This document shows positions 1 through 7,892 of a DNA stretch of 64,000 nt, one piece after another. The notes under the pieces are model-generated. The model made no database searches and was not told where the DNA came from. It saw only the letters and a list, made by a program, of their open reading frames with translations. Made by a program: the position numbers and the translations under genes. Positions within the stretch are counted from its first letter, which is position 1. Every line of letters begins with the position of its first letter. The stretch comes from Candidatus Paracaedibacteraceae bacterium (GTDB lineage: Bacteria; Pseudomonadota; Alphaproteobacteria; Paracaedibacterales; Paracaedibacteraceae), in assembly GCA_019636035.1 (NCBI GenBank), contig JAHBYI010000002.1, forward strand, positions 124,001 to 188,000, read 5' to 3'.

Positions 1-410
<410 letters not shown>

Positions 411-438
411 TTAGGGGGCCGTTGCCCCCTTGATTTGA

Positions 439-732
439 TTAGTTTGAATTGTCTGCGGGGATCGACGGTTGGGCAGGTGCCTCACCTAAGATCTTATCAA
501 CAGACTGAGTTTGATGTTTTGAAATCGAAGCCATCAAGATAGCATTCACAAAAAACAAGGTTGCAAGGACAGCCGTTGCACGCGTTAGAAGGTTTGCTGC
601 GCCACGAGCGGAAAACATGCTGCTGGTTGGGTTGCCACCAAGTCCCATACCACTCCCGTCACTTTTTTGCATCAGAATTACGCCAATCAAGCAAACGGTA
701 ATGACAACGTGAATGAACAATAAAATAGTCAT
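439..732 (-). CDS. secG: Preprotein translocase subunit SecG
   Basis: Small inner-membrane subunit of the SecYEG channel. The ~97-residue protein starts MTILLFIHVVITVCLIGVIL (first membrane helix). It then has the characteristic loop QKSDGSGMGLGGNP with SSMFSARGAANLLTRAT, and a second helix around residues 50-72. An in-frame upstream start at 774 would add 14 residues that precede the usual SecG start, so the ATG at 730-732 is preferred. tpiA normally sits directly upstream in Alphaproteobacteria, but here 1.8 kb with an LRR gene and a toxin-antitoxin remnant lies between them. Confidence 0.93.
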   Translation of the reverse strand: MTILLFIHVVITVCLIGVILMQKSDGSGMGLGGNPTSSMFSARGAANLLTRATAVLATLFFVNAILMASISKHQTQSVDKILGEAPAQPSIPADNSN

Positions 733-862
733 AGTTCGACCCCTGAAATTAATACATAGAATCAGATATACCACATCTTATTCTGAGGCGCAAATGATAT
801 GTAAACTACTCATCCTCCCGCTGAGGCAAAAGGATGAAGGATCAAAAATAAAAGTTAACACC

Positions 863-914
863 TACGTATTTTATACGTATGGCATTCCTGATTGAACTGC
901 CTAAATCTAGCTTG
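863..914. repeat. Direct repeat, left copy, flanking the LRR gene
   Basis: This 52-base stretch matches 2104-2155 at about 45 of 52 positions by eye, in the same orientation. The copy starts with a perfect 7-bp hairpin (TACGTAT, TTT, ATACGTA). It ends 33 bases before the start codon of the F-box/LRR gene, so it may hold that gene's promoter or operator. Confidence 0.7.
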
Positions 915-947
915 GTACTAAAATTATACAACCACGGAAGAATCAAT

Positions 948-2033
948 ATGATTAAAACAAATATAAAAAAATCATTGCTATTAGCATCAATAAGTTTAAT
1001 AGGATTATCATCGGCATTTGCTAGCGATCGCATGCCTGACAAAGAAAATGTTGCATCCTCTTCTCTGTCTGAATCACCACAAAAATCATTAAGGGACATG
1101 CCGCTGGAAATTCTGGGGAAAATCGCCGATAATCTACCGCCAAAAGACCTCGTAAGGTTACAGAATCTGACAGGAGATAAACTCCTTGCGGATAAAACTC
1201 ATAGCCCTGAATTTTATCGCCAGAATGTTAACGTTATGACGTTTGATATGTTGAACTTCAACGAGGCTAATGCGTTAATAATGTTCTTACAAGAGGCTCC
1301 TCAAGACGCCTGTACAAGCCTTAAGCTAGAAAATTTCACATTAGAGATGCTTAGAAGGATGTTACCTTATGGTAATAAGCTGGTATCCTTGGATCTGAAG
1401 GACAACAAGATCGGCGATGCCGGTGCGCAGGCCATAGCGAAATCTCAAACGTTGAGCAATCTCACTGCATTGAATCTTGATAGAAACCAGATCTGCGATG
1501 ATGGGGTACAAGCCATAGCGGAATCTCCAAGCTTGAGCAAGCTCACATCCTTGTCTCTGAATAACGCCTTTATCAGTGTGACCGGAGTACAAACCATAGT
1601 AAACTCTCCAATCTTGGCCAATCTTACATCTTTGAATCTGGAGCACAACCGGATCGGTGTTGCCTGGGAACTAGCCCTAGCAGACTTTCGGATCTTGAAC
1701 AAACTCACTGTATTGAATCTGAGTCACAACTGGATCAGCGATACTGGGGTGCAAGTCATAGCAAAATCTCCAGCCTTGGCCAATCTCACATCTTTGAATC
1801 TGGAGCACAACCGGATCAGTGTAAACGGAGCACAAGCCATAGTAAACTCTCCAATCTTGGCCAATCTCAGAATCTTGGCTCTAGCGGGCAACCAGATTGG
1901 CGATACTGGGGCGCAAGCCATAGTGGCATCTCCAACTTTGGTTAGCCTTACATCCTTGGAGATAGGAGCCAACCCGATCAGTGCTGCAGGGAGACTAGCC
2001 ATAAAAACTCGATGTCCATTTGCAAGGATCTGA
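948..2033 (+). CDS. Exported protein with an F-box-like segment and eight 27-residue leucine-rich repeats
   Basis: A 361-residue protein with an N-terminal signal peptide (MIKTNIKKSLLLASISLIGL, cleavage probably after SSAFA, residue 25). Residues 48-75 (LRDMPLEILGKIADNLPPKD onward to LVRLQNLT) fit the F-box pattern, the Skp1-binding motif of eukaryotic ubiquitin ligases. From residue ~145 (bases 1380-2027) come eight 27-residue LRRs of the form LTSLNLEHNRISVNGAQAIV, with the G-A-Q-A-I run typical of ribonuclease-inhibitor-like and Ralstonia GALA repeats. The protein ends AIKTRCPFARI. The ATG at 948 is chosen because GGAAG precedes it and it opens the signal peptide; an in-frame start at 879 would hide the leader. 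The likely role is a secreted host-targeting factor, which is inference: the Sec leader means a second step would be needed to reach host cytosol. A truncated relative lies at 58379-58768. Confidence 0.8.
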   Translation: MIKTNIKKSLLLASISLIGLSSAFASDRMPDKENVASSSLSESPQKSLRDMPLEILGKIADNLPPKDLVRLQNLTGDKLLADKTHSPEFYRQNVNVMTFDMLNFNEANALIMFLQEAPQDACTSLKLENFTLEMLRRMLPYGNKLVSLDLKDNKIGDAGAQAIAKSQTLSNLTALNLDRNQICDDGVQAIAESPSLSKLTSLSLNNAFISVTGVQTIVNSPILANLTSLNLEHNRIGVAWELALADFRILNKLTVLNLSHNWISDTGVQVIAKSPALANLTSLNLEHNRISVNGAQAIVNSPILANLRILALAGNQIGDTGAQAIVASPTLVSLTSLEIGANPISAAGRLAIKTRCPFARI

Positions 2034-2056
2034 AAGGCGAAGATAAGAAATCGTGT

Positions 2057-2098
2057 GAATTTGGGTTAGAGGTTGGACTCTAACTCAAATCCAAATTC
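2057..2098. other. Long imperfect hairpin downstream of the LRR gene
   Basis: GAATTTGG (2057-2064) pairs with CCAAATTC (2091-2098), and GTTAGAG (2065-2071) pairs with CTCTAAC (2078-2084), leaving a six-base bulge on one side. It lies 23 bases after the LRR stop codon. There is no T-run behind it, so it is a candidate RNA-stabilising 3' structure rather than a classical intrinsic terminator. Confidence 0.5.
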
Positions 2099-2103
2099 TC
2101 GCT

Positions 2104-2155
2104 TACGTATTTTATGCGGATGGCATTCCCGATTGAAGCGCATCAATCTAGCTTG
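2104..2155. repeat. Direct repeat, right copy, flanking the LRR gene
   Basis: Partner of 863-914 (about 87% identical by eye). It lies just downstream of the LRR gene and upstream of the antitoxin gene. The pair may be the edges of an inserted cassette, or the leftover promoter region of a deleted second LRR copy. Confidence 0.7.
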
Positions 2156-2259
2156 TGTAAATTCAGATAGAAGTGAGATTTTGGTAAATGAAGGGCTTGT
2201 AAAACATGTTTAACATATTGTATCTTATAATAGATAGGTAATTAAAAAGGAGATCATTA

Positions 2260-2490
2260 ATGGCTTCTCTTGGTGTAAGGCTTCCTGATAATCTTGATAA
2301 GAGGCTGAGGGATTTAGCAAAAAGAACCCATCGCTCTAAATCACATTACGTGATTGAGGCTTTGGAAGAATATTTGATAATAAACGAAGAGACTCTTCAA
2401 ACCATTGCCAAATATGAAGAAGATAAGCGGAATGGTCGATTAAAAACTGTTTCTTTAGATGAAATAAAGGCACAATATGACCTCGACTAA
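2260..2490 (+). CDS. Ribbon-helix-helix antitoxin (RelB/ParD-like)
   Basis: A 76-residue protein. The N-terminal half (MASLGVRLPDNLDKRLRDLA, then KRTHRSKSHYVIEALEEYL) is a typical ribbon-helix-helix DNA-binding fold: one beta strand and two helices, usually dimeric. The charged C-terminal half would bind a RelE/ParE toxin. A good ribosome site (AAGGAG) precedes the ATG, and a TATAAT box lies at 2226-2231. Such antitoxins repress their own operon. The partner toxin is only a 26-codon fragment (2477-2557), so this looks like an orphan antitoxin. Confidence 0.85.
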   Translation: MASLGVRLPDNLDKRLRDLAKRTHRSKSHYVIEALEEYLIINEETLQTIAKYEEDKRNGRLKTVSLDEIKAQYDLD

Positions 2491-2557
2491 TTCGTGGTCT
2501 CTTTCCATGACAGCCGATGCATATAAAGCTTTCTTCTTACTGGATTTTTTGCCTTAA
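2477..2557 (+). pseudogene. RelE/ParE-type toxin remnant (N-terminal fragment)
   Basis: An ATG at 2477 overlaps the antitoxin 3' end by 14 bases, the usual arrangement of antitoxin-toxin pairs. It reads MTSTNSWSLSMTADAYKAFF then LLDFLP and stop. The W-S-L...A-D-A-Y-K-A...L-D pattern is that of RelE/ParE toxin N-termini (first strand, then helix 1 up to the L-D before the turn). Everything after residue ~22 is missing, so the toxin would be inactive. Confidence 0.6.
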
Positions 2558-2582
2558 CTTTCTTTTTTCTCAGTGGGAACTG

Positions 2583-3287
2583 CTATCGATTACCCAAGGG
2601 GGTTTTGAAATCCAAGATTGCCATTAAATCATCCGGTTTTAGACTAGCTCCGCCAACCAAAACACCGTCAACATCAGGGGTGGACATAATGGTTTTCGCA
2701 TTCTCTTTATTGACTGATCCGCCATAGAGCAGGGGCGTGGTCGGGAGTAAGTGACGCAGGGCTGTATGCATTTCTGCGATATCACTTTCTGAGGCTGTGA
2801 GTCCTGTACCAATCGCCCAAATAGGTTCATAAGCCAACATGAATTTACCCGTGCCGGACGGGATCGATTCTTTTGCCTGATTAAGAACGGTCTCGATGTG
2901 ATTTCCTGATTCTCTGATGGCGCGTGATTCACCCACGCAAATAATGGGGGTAAGACCTGCATCCAGAGCTGCATGGGCCTTTTCACGGATGAGCGCGTTC
3001 GATTCTGCGTGGTATTGACGGCGTTCAGAATGCCCTAGGATGACATAACTACACCCCATATCGTGGAGCATGCTTGCTGCAATATCTCCGGTAAACGCAC
3101 CTGACGTGTGTTGGCTGCAATCTTGTGCGCCAACGGTAACACCGTGACTTTTCACTTGGCTTAAATAAGGATAGGGAGGGCAGATAATAAGCCTGTTATC
3201 TGTTGAGTTTGTAAAGGTTGAGAAAAAAGAGTGAATAAATTCACCTGATCCATTCATTTTCCAGTTAGCAACAATAATTTTTGACAC
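2583..3287 (-). CDS. tpiA: Triosephosphate isomerase
   Basis: Interconverts dihydroxyacetone phosphate and glyceraldehyde 3-phosphate in glycolysis. Visible motifs are the N-terminal ANWKMNG with the catalytic Lys, GHSERR with the catalytic His, AYEPIWAIGTG with the catalytic Glu, and the phosphate-binding LYGGSV and GVLVGGASL near the end. The GTG at 3285-3287 is preferred as start because GGAGG lies 5 bases ahead of it and the protein then begins MSKIIVANWKMNG. In-frame ATGs at 3299 and 3341 would extend it. At ~234 residues it is slightly short for the family (about 250). Confidence 0.93.
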   Translation of the reverse strand: MSKIIVANWKMNGSGEFIHSFFSTFTNSTDNRLIICPPYPYLSQVKSHGVTVGAQDCSQHTSGAFTGDIAASMLHDMGCSYVILGHSERRQYHAESNALIREKAHAALDAGLTPIICVGESRAIRESGNHIETVLNQAKESIPSGTGKFMLAYEPIWAIGTGLTASESDIAEMHTALRHLLPTTPLLYGGSVNKENAKTIMSTPDVDGVLVGGASLKPDDLMAILDFKTPLGNR

Positions 3288-3407
3288 GAGATCCTCCATT
3301 CTAATGTCTCCAATATAGTATACCCAAACAGGATAACTCAATATCCTTGAGTCTGAATCTGGGTTTTGTTATCCTTTATCAATGGATAAATTTTATGTTG
3401 GATTGTT

Positions 3408-4880
3408 ATGCGTGTAGCTCCTCAGACAGTGCGTCAGCTTCATTTTGTTGGAATCGGTGGTATCGGGATGAGCGGTATTGCCGAGGTTTTAGTCAACCTT
3501 GGGTACGCTGTTACGGGGAGTGATGTCTCGGAAAATCCGAATGTTCAGCGGTTACGATCTTTGGGGGCGAAGATTCACATTGGCCACGTGGCCGAGAATG
3601 TGATCGGGGCTCAAGTTGTTGTTGTCTCAACAGCAGTTAAGGCCGATAATCCGGAAGTTGTTGAGGCACGTCGGCTGCGCATCCCTGTGATTCGCCGTGC
3701 TGAGATGCTTGCTGAATTGATGCACCTTAAGCAGTCCGTTGCCATTTGCGGAACACACGGTAAGACAACAACGACATCGATGACAGCAGCTTTGTTTGAT
3801 GCAGCCGATCTCGATCCAACAGTGATCAACGGTGGAATCATTAATTCTTATGGTACAAATGCTCGGTTGGGGTCGGGGGATTGGATTGTCGTTGAGGCAG
3901 ATGAGTCTGACGGTAGCTTTTTGAGGTTGCCGGCGACCATTGCCGTTGTCACCAATATTGATGCCGATCACATGGATTTTTATCCGGATTTTGAAACGTT
4001 GCGTCATGCTTTTGTCACTTTTATTGAGCGTACTCCCTTCTATGGCCTGGGCGTTTTGTGCATTGACCACCCTGTGGTGCGATCCTTGTTGCCGGAAATT
4101 ACTGATCGTCGTTTGGTGACTTATGGTTATGCTGAAGATGCTAACGTTCGTGCTGTTAATATCCGTGAATCTCAGGACGGTGTGACGTTCGATGTTGATA
4201 TTACACCAAATGCAACGTTTGCCCAGATTGATAATCAAGTGAGTGTGCTTCCACGTCGGATTAAAGATGTTTTCTTGCCGATGGTCGGTAAGCATAACGT
4301 TCAAAATAGTTTGGCAGTCATTTCAATTGCGCAAGAATTAGACATTAGTGACGACGCTGTCCGTCAGGCCTTTGCCGGATTCAAGGGAGTTAAGCGTCGC
4401 TTTACCCGAGTCGGTATTTCCCATGGTGTGACGGTTATTGATGATTATGCGCATCATCCTGTTGAAATCAATACAGTTTTAGAAGCGGGTCGTCAAGCAA
4501 GTCGAGGCAAAATCATTGCTGTTATGCAGCCGCATCGTTATTCACGGCTTCAGCATTTGTTTCAAGAATTTGCCGCTTGTTTTAGTCATGCTGATCATGT
4601 TGTTATTGCTCCTGTTTATTCTGCGGGTGAAAATCCGTTGGATGGTATCCACAGCAACGCTTTGGCCGAAGCTGTGCGGGCTCAGGGGAAAACAGTTTCA
4701 ACAGTGACTGCTCCTGAAGAGATTGCGCCTTTGGTTGCAACCTTGGTCGAAGCGGGTGATATGGTTATCTGCCTTGGGGCAGGCAGTATCACTCAATGGG
4801 CAGCAGCCCTGCCGGGGCAGTTGGATGATATTCTGCCTTTGGGAAAAGACCTTAGCCCCGTATCTGAGAGTGTTGCATGA
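3408..4880 (+). CDS. murC: UDP-N-acetylmuramate--L-alanine ligase
   Basis: Cytoplasmic Mur ligase that adds L-Ala to UDP-MurNAc, the first step of the peptidoglycan stem peptide. The 490-residue protein has the N-terminal Rossmann motif GIGGIGMSGIAEVL (~residues 15-28), the ATP-binding loop CGTHGKTTTTSM (~114-125), the EADESDGSF segment, NIDADHMDFY, and the C-terminal domain motif DDYAHHPVEI. It diverges from tpiA with a 120-bp gap. Its 3' end overlaps murB by ATGA, so the two are translationally coupled. Neighbours usual for murC (murG, ddl, ftsQ) are absent here. Confidence 0.97.
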   Translation: MRVAPQTVRQLHFVGIGGIGMSGIAEVLVNLGYAVTGSDVSENPNVQRLRSLGAKIHIGHVAENVIGAQVVVVSTAVKADNPEVVEARRLRIPVIRRAEMLAELMHLKQSVAICGTHGKTTTTSMTAALFDAADLDPTVINGGIINSYGTNARLGSGDWIVVEADESDGSFLRLPATIAVVTNIDADHMDFYPDFETLRHAFVTFIERTPFYGLGVLCIDHPVVRSLLPEITDRRLVTYGYAEDANVRAVNIRESQDGVTFDVDITPNATFAQIDNQVSVLPRRIKDVFLPMVGKHNVQNSLAVISIAQELDISDDAVRQAFAGFKGVKRRFTRVGISHGVTVIDDYAHHPVEINTVLEAGRQASRGKIIAVMQPHRYSRLQHLFQEFAACFSHADHVVIAPVYSAGENPLDGIHSNALAEAVRAQGKTVSTVTAPEEIAPLVATLVEAGDMVICLGAGSITQWAAALPGQLDDILPLGKDLSPVSESVA

Positions 4881-5776
4881 GCGATTGGCGTAGCCGACTC
4901 CCACAGGTGCGCGGGCGTTATAGTTTCGATGCGAGCATGGCTGATCAGACGTGGTTTCGGGTTGGAGGGACAGCCGATGTCTTGTACAAACCGGCGGACT
5001 TGGATGACCTTGTTCATTTTCTAAAAAACCGCCCCGCGTCTGTGCCCTTGTATGTTGTTGGTGCTGGGTCAAACCTGCTTGTGCGGGATGGTGGTGTACG
5101 GGGTATTGTAATTCGATTGGGTCGGGGATTTTCAACCATTGAGCGGGACGGCCTGTTTGTGACCGTTGGGGCAGCAGCCTTAGATCGGACTGTTGCTATG
5201 TCATGTGGTCAATGGGGATTGTCGGGGCTTGAGTTTCTTGTTGGTGTGCCCGGAACCATTGGTGGGGCGGTCAAGATGAATGCAGGGTGTTATGGCTCTG
5301 AGACCAAGGATCGCCTTGTCTGGGCAGATATTCTTGATTTTGAGGGCACATTGCATCGACTGACGCCGGATCAACTTGCAATGACCTATCGACATACAAA
5401 TTTACGGCCTGACCAAATCGTTGTTGCTGCTCAATTCCGTTGTGATGAGGGCGATTCAGCGCAAATTTTGAGCCGGTTAGATCAATTGTTAGCTGAGCGT
5501 GAAGCGTCTCAGCCTGTCAAGGGGCGTACAGGCGGGAGCACCTTCCGCAATCCTGATGGGCAGAGTGCGTGGAAACTCATTGATGATGCCGGTTGCCGTG
5601 GCTTGATGATGGGGCAGGCACAAGTTTCTGAAAAACATACGAATTTTTTGCTGAATACGGATCGGTGCTTAGCTGCTGATCTAGAGTCTTTGGGCGAGCT
5701 TGTTCGCCGGAAAGTTAAAGAAACATCCGGCCATGATCTTCATTGGGAAATTGTGCGGATTGGTGAGAAAGACTGA
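4877..5776 (+). CDS. murB: UDP-N-acetylenolpyruvoylglucosamine reductase
   Basis: FAD enzyme that reduces UDP-GlcNAc-enolpyruvate to UDP-MurNAc with NADPH, providing the substrate of MurC. The 299-residue protein has the FAD-binding region VVGAGSNLLVRDGGVRGIVI (~residues 57-76), GVPGTIGGAVKMNAGCYG, and the C-terminal GRTGGSTFRNPDG whose Ser is the proton donor of type II MurB. Its length and the S-T-F-R-N-P motif fit the type II form. It overlaps murC by four bases. Confidence 0.96.
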   Translation: MSDWRSRLPQVRGRYSFDASMADQTWFRVGGTADVLYKPADLDDLVHFLKNRPASVPLYVVGAGSNLLVRDGGVRGIVIRLGRGFSTIERDGLFVTVGAAALDRTVAMSCGQWGLSGLEFLVGVPGTIGGAVKMNAGCYGSETKDRLVWADILDFEGTLHRLTPDQLAMTYRHTNLRPDQIVVAAQFRCDEGDSAQILSRLDQLLAEREASQPVKGRTGGSTFRNPDGQSAWKLIDDAGCRGLMMGQAQVSEKHTNFLLNTDRCLAADLESLGELVRRKVKETSGHDLHWEIVRIGEKD

Positions 5777-5871
5777 TTTTGGCATTCTATAGCTAGCTAT
5801 ATCTCTATTGATTTGTCTGGCGTTTCCCCATAAACTAAAAGTTAGGTTTATTATAAGATTTAAGAACGGTT

Positions 5872-7764
5872 ATGTTACAGACATTTAGAAAACATTCTGG
5901 TGGCATTTTTGCTAAGGTTTTATTCGGTTTATTGGTTGCCAGCTTTGCTTTTTTTGGCATTGAGGACATATTCAGCAGCTATACCTCTATGCAACCTATT
6001 GCAAAAGTTGGTGAAATTTCCATTTCTCAAGAAGAATTTATGCGATCCTATCAAAAAATTGTGACGCGTATGCAGACGATGGCCAAGGGTAAGCTTAAGC
6101 CTGATGATATTCGTCGCATGGGAATTGATAAGCGAGTGTTGGATGATTTGGTTAATTCCGCCGTTCTTGATAATGAGATTAAGTATTTAGGGTTACGGGT
6201 TAGTAATGCAGCTCTCGAAGGGTTCATTAAATCTGTTCCTGCGTTCCAAAACAAGGCCGGGCAGTTTGACCGTAATCAGTTCCGCTATCTCTTGTATAGT
6301 AATGAAATGTCTGAATCCGGATTTATCAATGAAAGTCGTGAAGGGCTTTTAAAGCAACAATTAATCGGGACGTTATCCGCGAGCGTTCGATTGCCAGAAA
6401 AATACAAAGAGATTATCTTTTTATCTCAAGAACAACAAAAGGTGTTTGATGCAATCTACCTACCGCTCGCTAAGGGGAAGGTTGACGCCGAAGCAACAGA
6501 TCAAGAGCTAGAGCAACTTTATCAGCTACAGCAAGATACTTTTGCTCAGCCTGAGTTGCGGACTATTTCGGTTCTGATCGTTGATCCTGTGAAAGTTCAG
6601 GCTGGGATTAAAATTCCGGCAGAAAGACTTCAGCAAGAATATGAGGCACGTCGGGATTCCTTTAAAACACCTGAACTTAGGGATGTAATGCAGTTAACCT
6701 TCACCTCAAAGTCGGATGCTGAAAAGGCGCAGTCTGAGTTGGCTGCGGGGCAAACGCCAGCCGTTGTTCTTAAGGCGCATAAGGGGGATGCTAAAACCTA
6801 TGCTAAGGCAGGTGAAGACAAGTTTTCAGCAGATCATGCTAAGGCAATCTTTGCAACAGCAAAAGGTGGCGTTACAGACGTGTTGTCTTCTGCTTTTGGT
6901 TGGGCTGTCTTCAAAATTACAGATGTTGAGGCTTCTCATGTCCTTAGTTTTGATAAGGTTAAAGATCAAATCGAATCCTCATTGAAAAATGATATTTACG
7001 CTGCTCAAATGACGGAACTTCAAAATAAAATTGAAGATGGTTTGGCTGGGGGAACACCTGCTGAGGAGCTTGCTAAGGAGTATCACCTTGAGGCGATGAC
7101 ATTCAAAGAGATCGATAATGCGGGCTTTGATGTTTCTGAAAAATCTGTTGTTCCGGAAAAACTCAAAGAGGTTGTGCTTGAAAACGCCTTTAGTCAGGAC
7201 GAAGGTGTTGCTAGCTCTTTGATTAATACGACCGATGGCCGCAGTGTTGCTGTGGTTGTTAATAAAATCACACACAAGATGACACCAGCGTTTAATGATA
7301 TTAAACCTAAGGTAAAAAAGGTATGGTTCGAACAACGTCAACGTGAAGCTGTTGCAAAGTTGGCTCAGGATATCGTTGCAAAGACAAAGTCCAAAGCAGA
7401 TTTTGCAGCACAAGCAAAATCCCATGGGCTATCTGTTCGCACGTTGGCACCTGTCAGTCGTGTTAGCCTGGAAGAAGGAAAATACGTTGATGATAAAGTA
7501 ACACCGCAAGCCTTACGGGTTGGCTTTGCTTTGGCTCCGACGCAGGCCGGTTTTGCCCCTGTTAAGGATGGTTATGTTGTTTTGATGCCTGTTAAGACAC
7601 TTCCGTTTGACCTCGTTAAGAATAAAGAAAAACATGATAATTTTGACAAGGCCTTAAAACTTATGGTTCAACGAGATTTCCAAGAATCTTATATTGAGGC
7701 TTTGAAAAAGAAGATCAAGCTTGATATCCGTCAGGATGTATTGCAACGATTATTGGATCGATAA
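5872..7764 (+). CDS. ppiD: PpiD-like periplasmic folding factor (SurA_N / parvulin)
   Basis: A 630-residue inner-membrane-anchored chaperone that helps exported outer-membrane and periplasmic proteins fold. One membrane helix near the N-terminus (KVLFGLLVASFAFFGIEDIF) is preceded by MLQTFRKHSGGIFA, the usual PpiD start. A SurA_N-like helical region follows (VGEISISQEEFMRSYQKIV), then a parvulin-like segment around residues 240-375 (F-G-W-A-V-F-K-I) and a long C-terminal helical part. The parvulin segment is divergent and may lack isomerase activity, as in many PpiD proteins. In many alphaproteobacteria this gene lies divergent from tpiA; here murCB sits between them. Confidence 0.85.
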   Translation: MLQTFRKHSGGIFAKVLFGLLVASFAFFGIEDIFSSYTSMQPIAKVGEISISQEEFMRSYQKIVTRMQTMAKGKLKPDDIRRMGIDKRVLDDLVNSAVLDNEIKYLGLRVSNAALEGFIKSVPAFQNKAGQFDRNQFRYLLYSNEMSESGFINESREGLLKQQLIGTLSASVRLPEKYKEIIFLSQEQQKVFDAIYLPLAKGKVDAEATDQELEQLYQLQQDTFAQPELRTISVLIVDPVKVQAGIKIPAERLQQEYEARRDSFKTPELRDVMQLTFTSKSDAEKAQSELAAGQTPAVVLKAHKGDAKTYAKAGEDKFSADHAKAIFATAKGGVTDVLSSAFGWAVFKITDVEASHVLSFDKVKDQIESSLKNDIYAAQMTELQNKIEDGLAGGTPAEELAKEYHLEAMTFKEIDNAGFDVSEKSVVPEKLKEVVLENAFSQDEGVASSLINTTDGRSVAVVVNKITHKMTPAFNDIKPKVKKVWFEQRQREAVAKLAQDIVAKTKSKADFAAQAKSHGLSVRTLAPVSRVSLEEGKYVDDKVTPQALRVGFALAPTQAGFAPVKDGYVVLMPVKTLPFDLVKNKEKHDNFDKALKLMVQRDFQESYIEALKKKIKLDIRQDVLQRLLDR

Positions 7765-7892
7765 GATTACAACCTTGTTTTTTCTGTGAGTTTGGACGTA
7801 TTGCATGACATTGCTTGTACTTTTACTTCTAAACTCACTATGAATAATGGTGTAACCGTTCCTTTAACTCTAAACCGTGTGGAAAAAAAGTG

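Noticed and set aside
713..1099. Short frames on both strands between secG and the LRR gene
   Set aside because: They overlap the LRR gene's leader and the direct repeat, lack ribosome sites and look like chance frames in AT-rich DNA.
7786..7838. pheST attenuator
   Set aside because: An 11-bp interrupted inverted repeat exists upstream of pheS, but no Phe-rich leader peptide, alternative pairing or T-run could be found.
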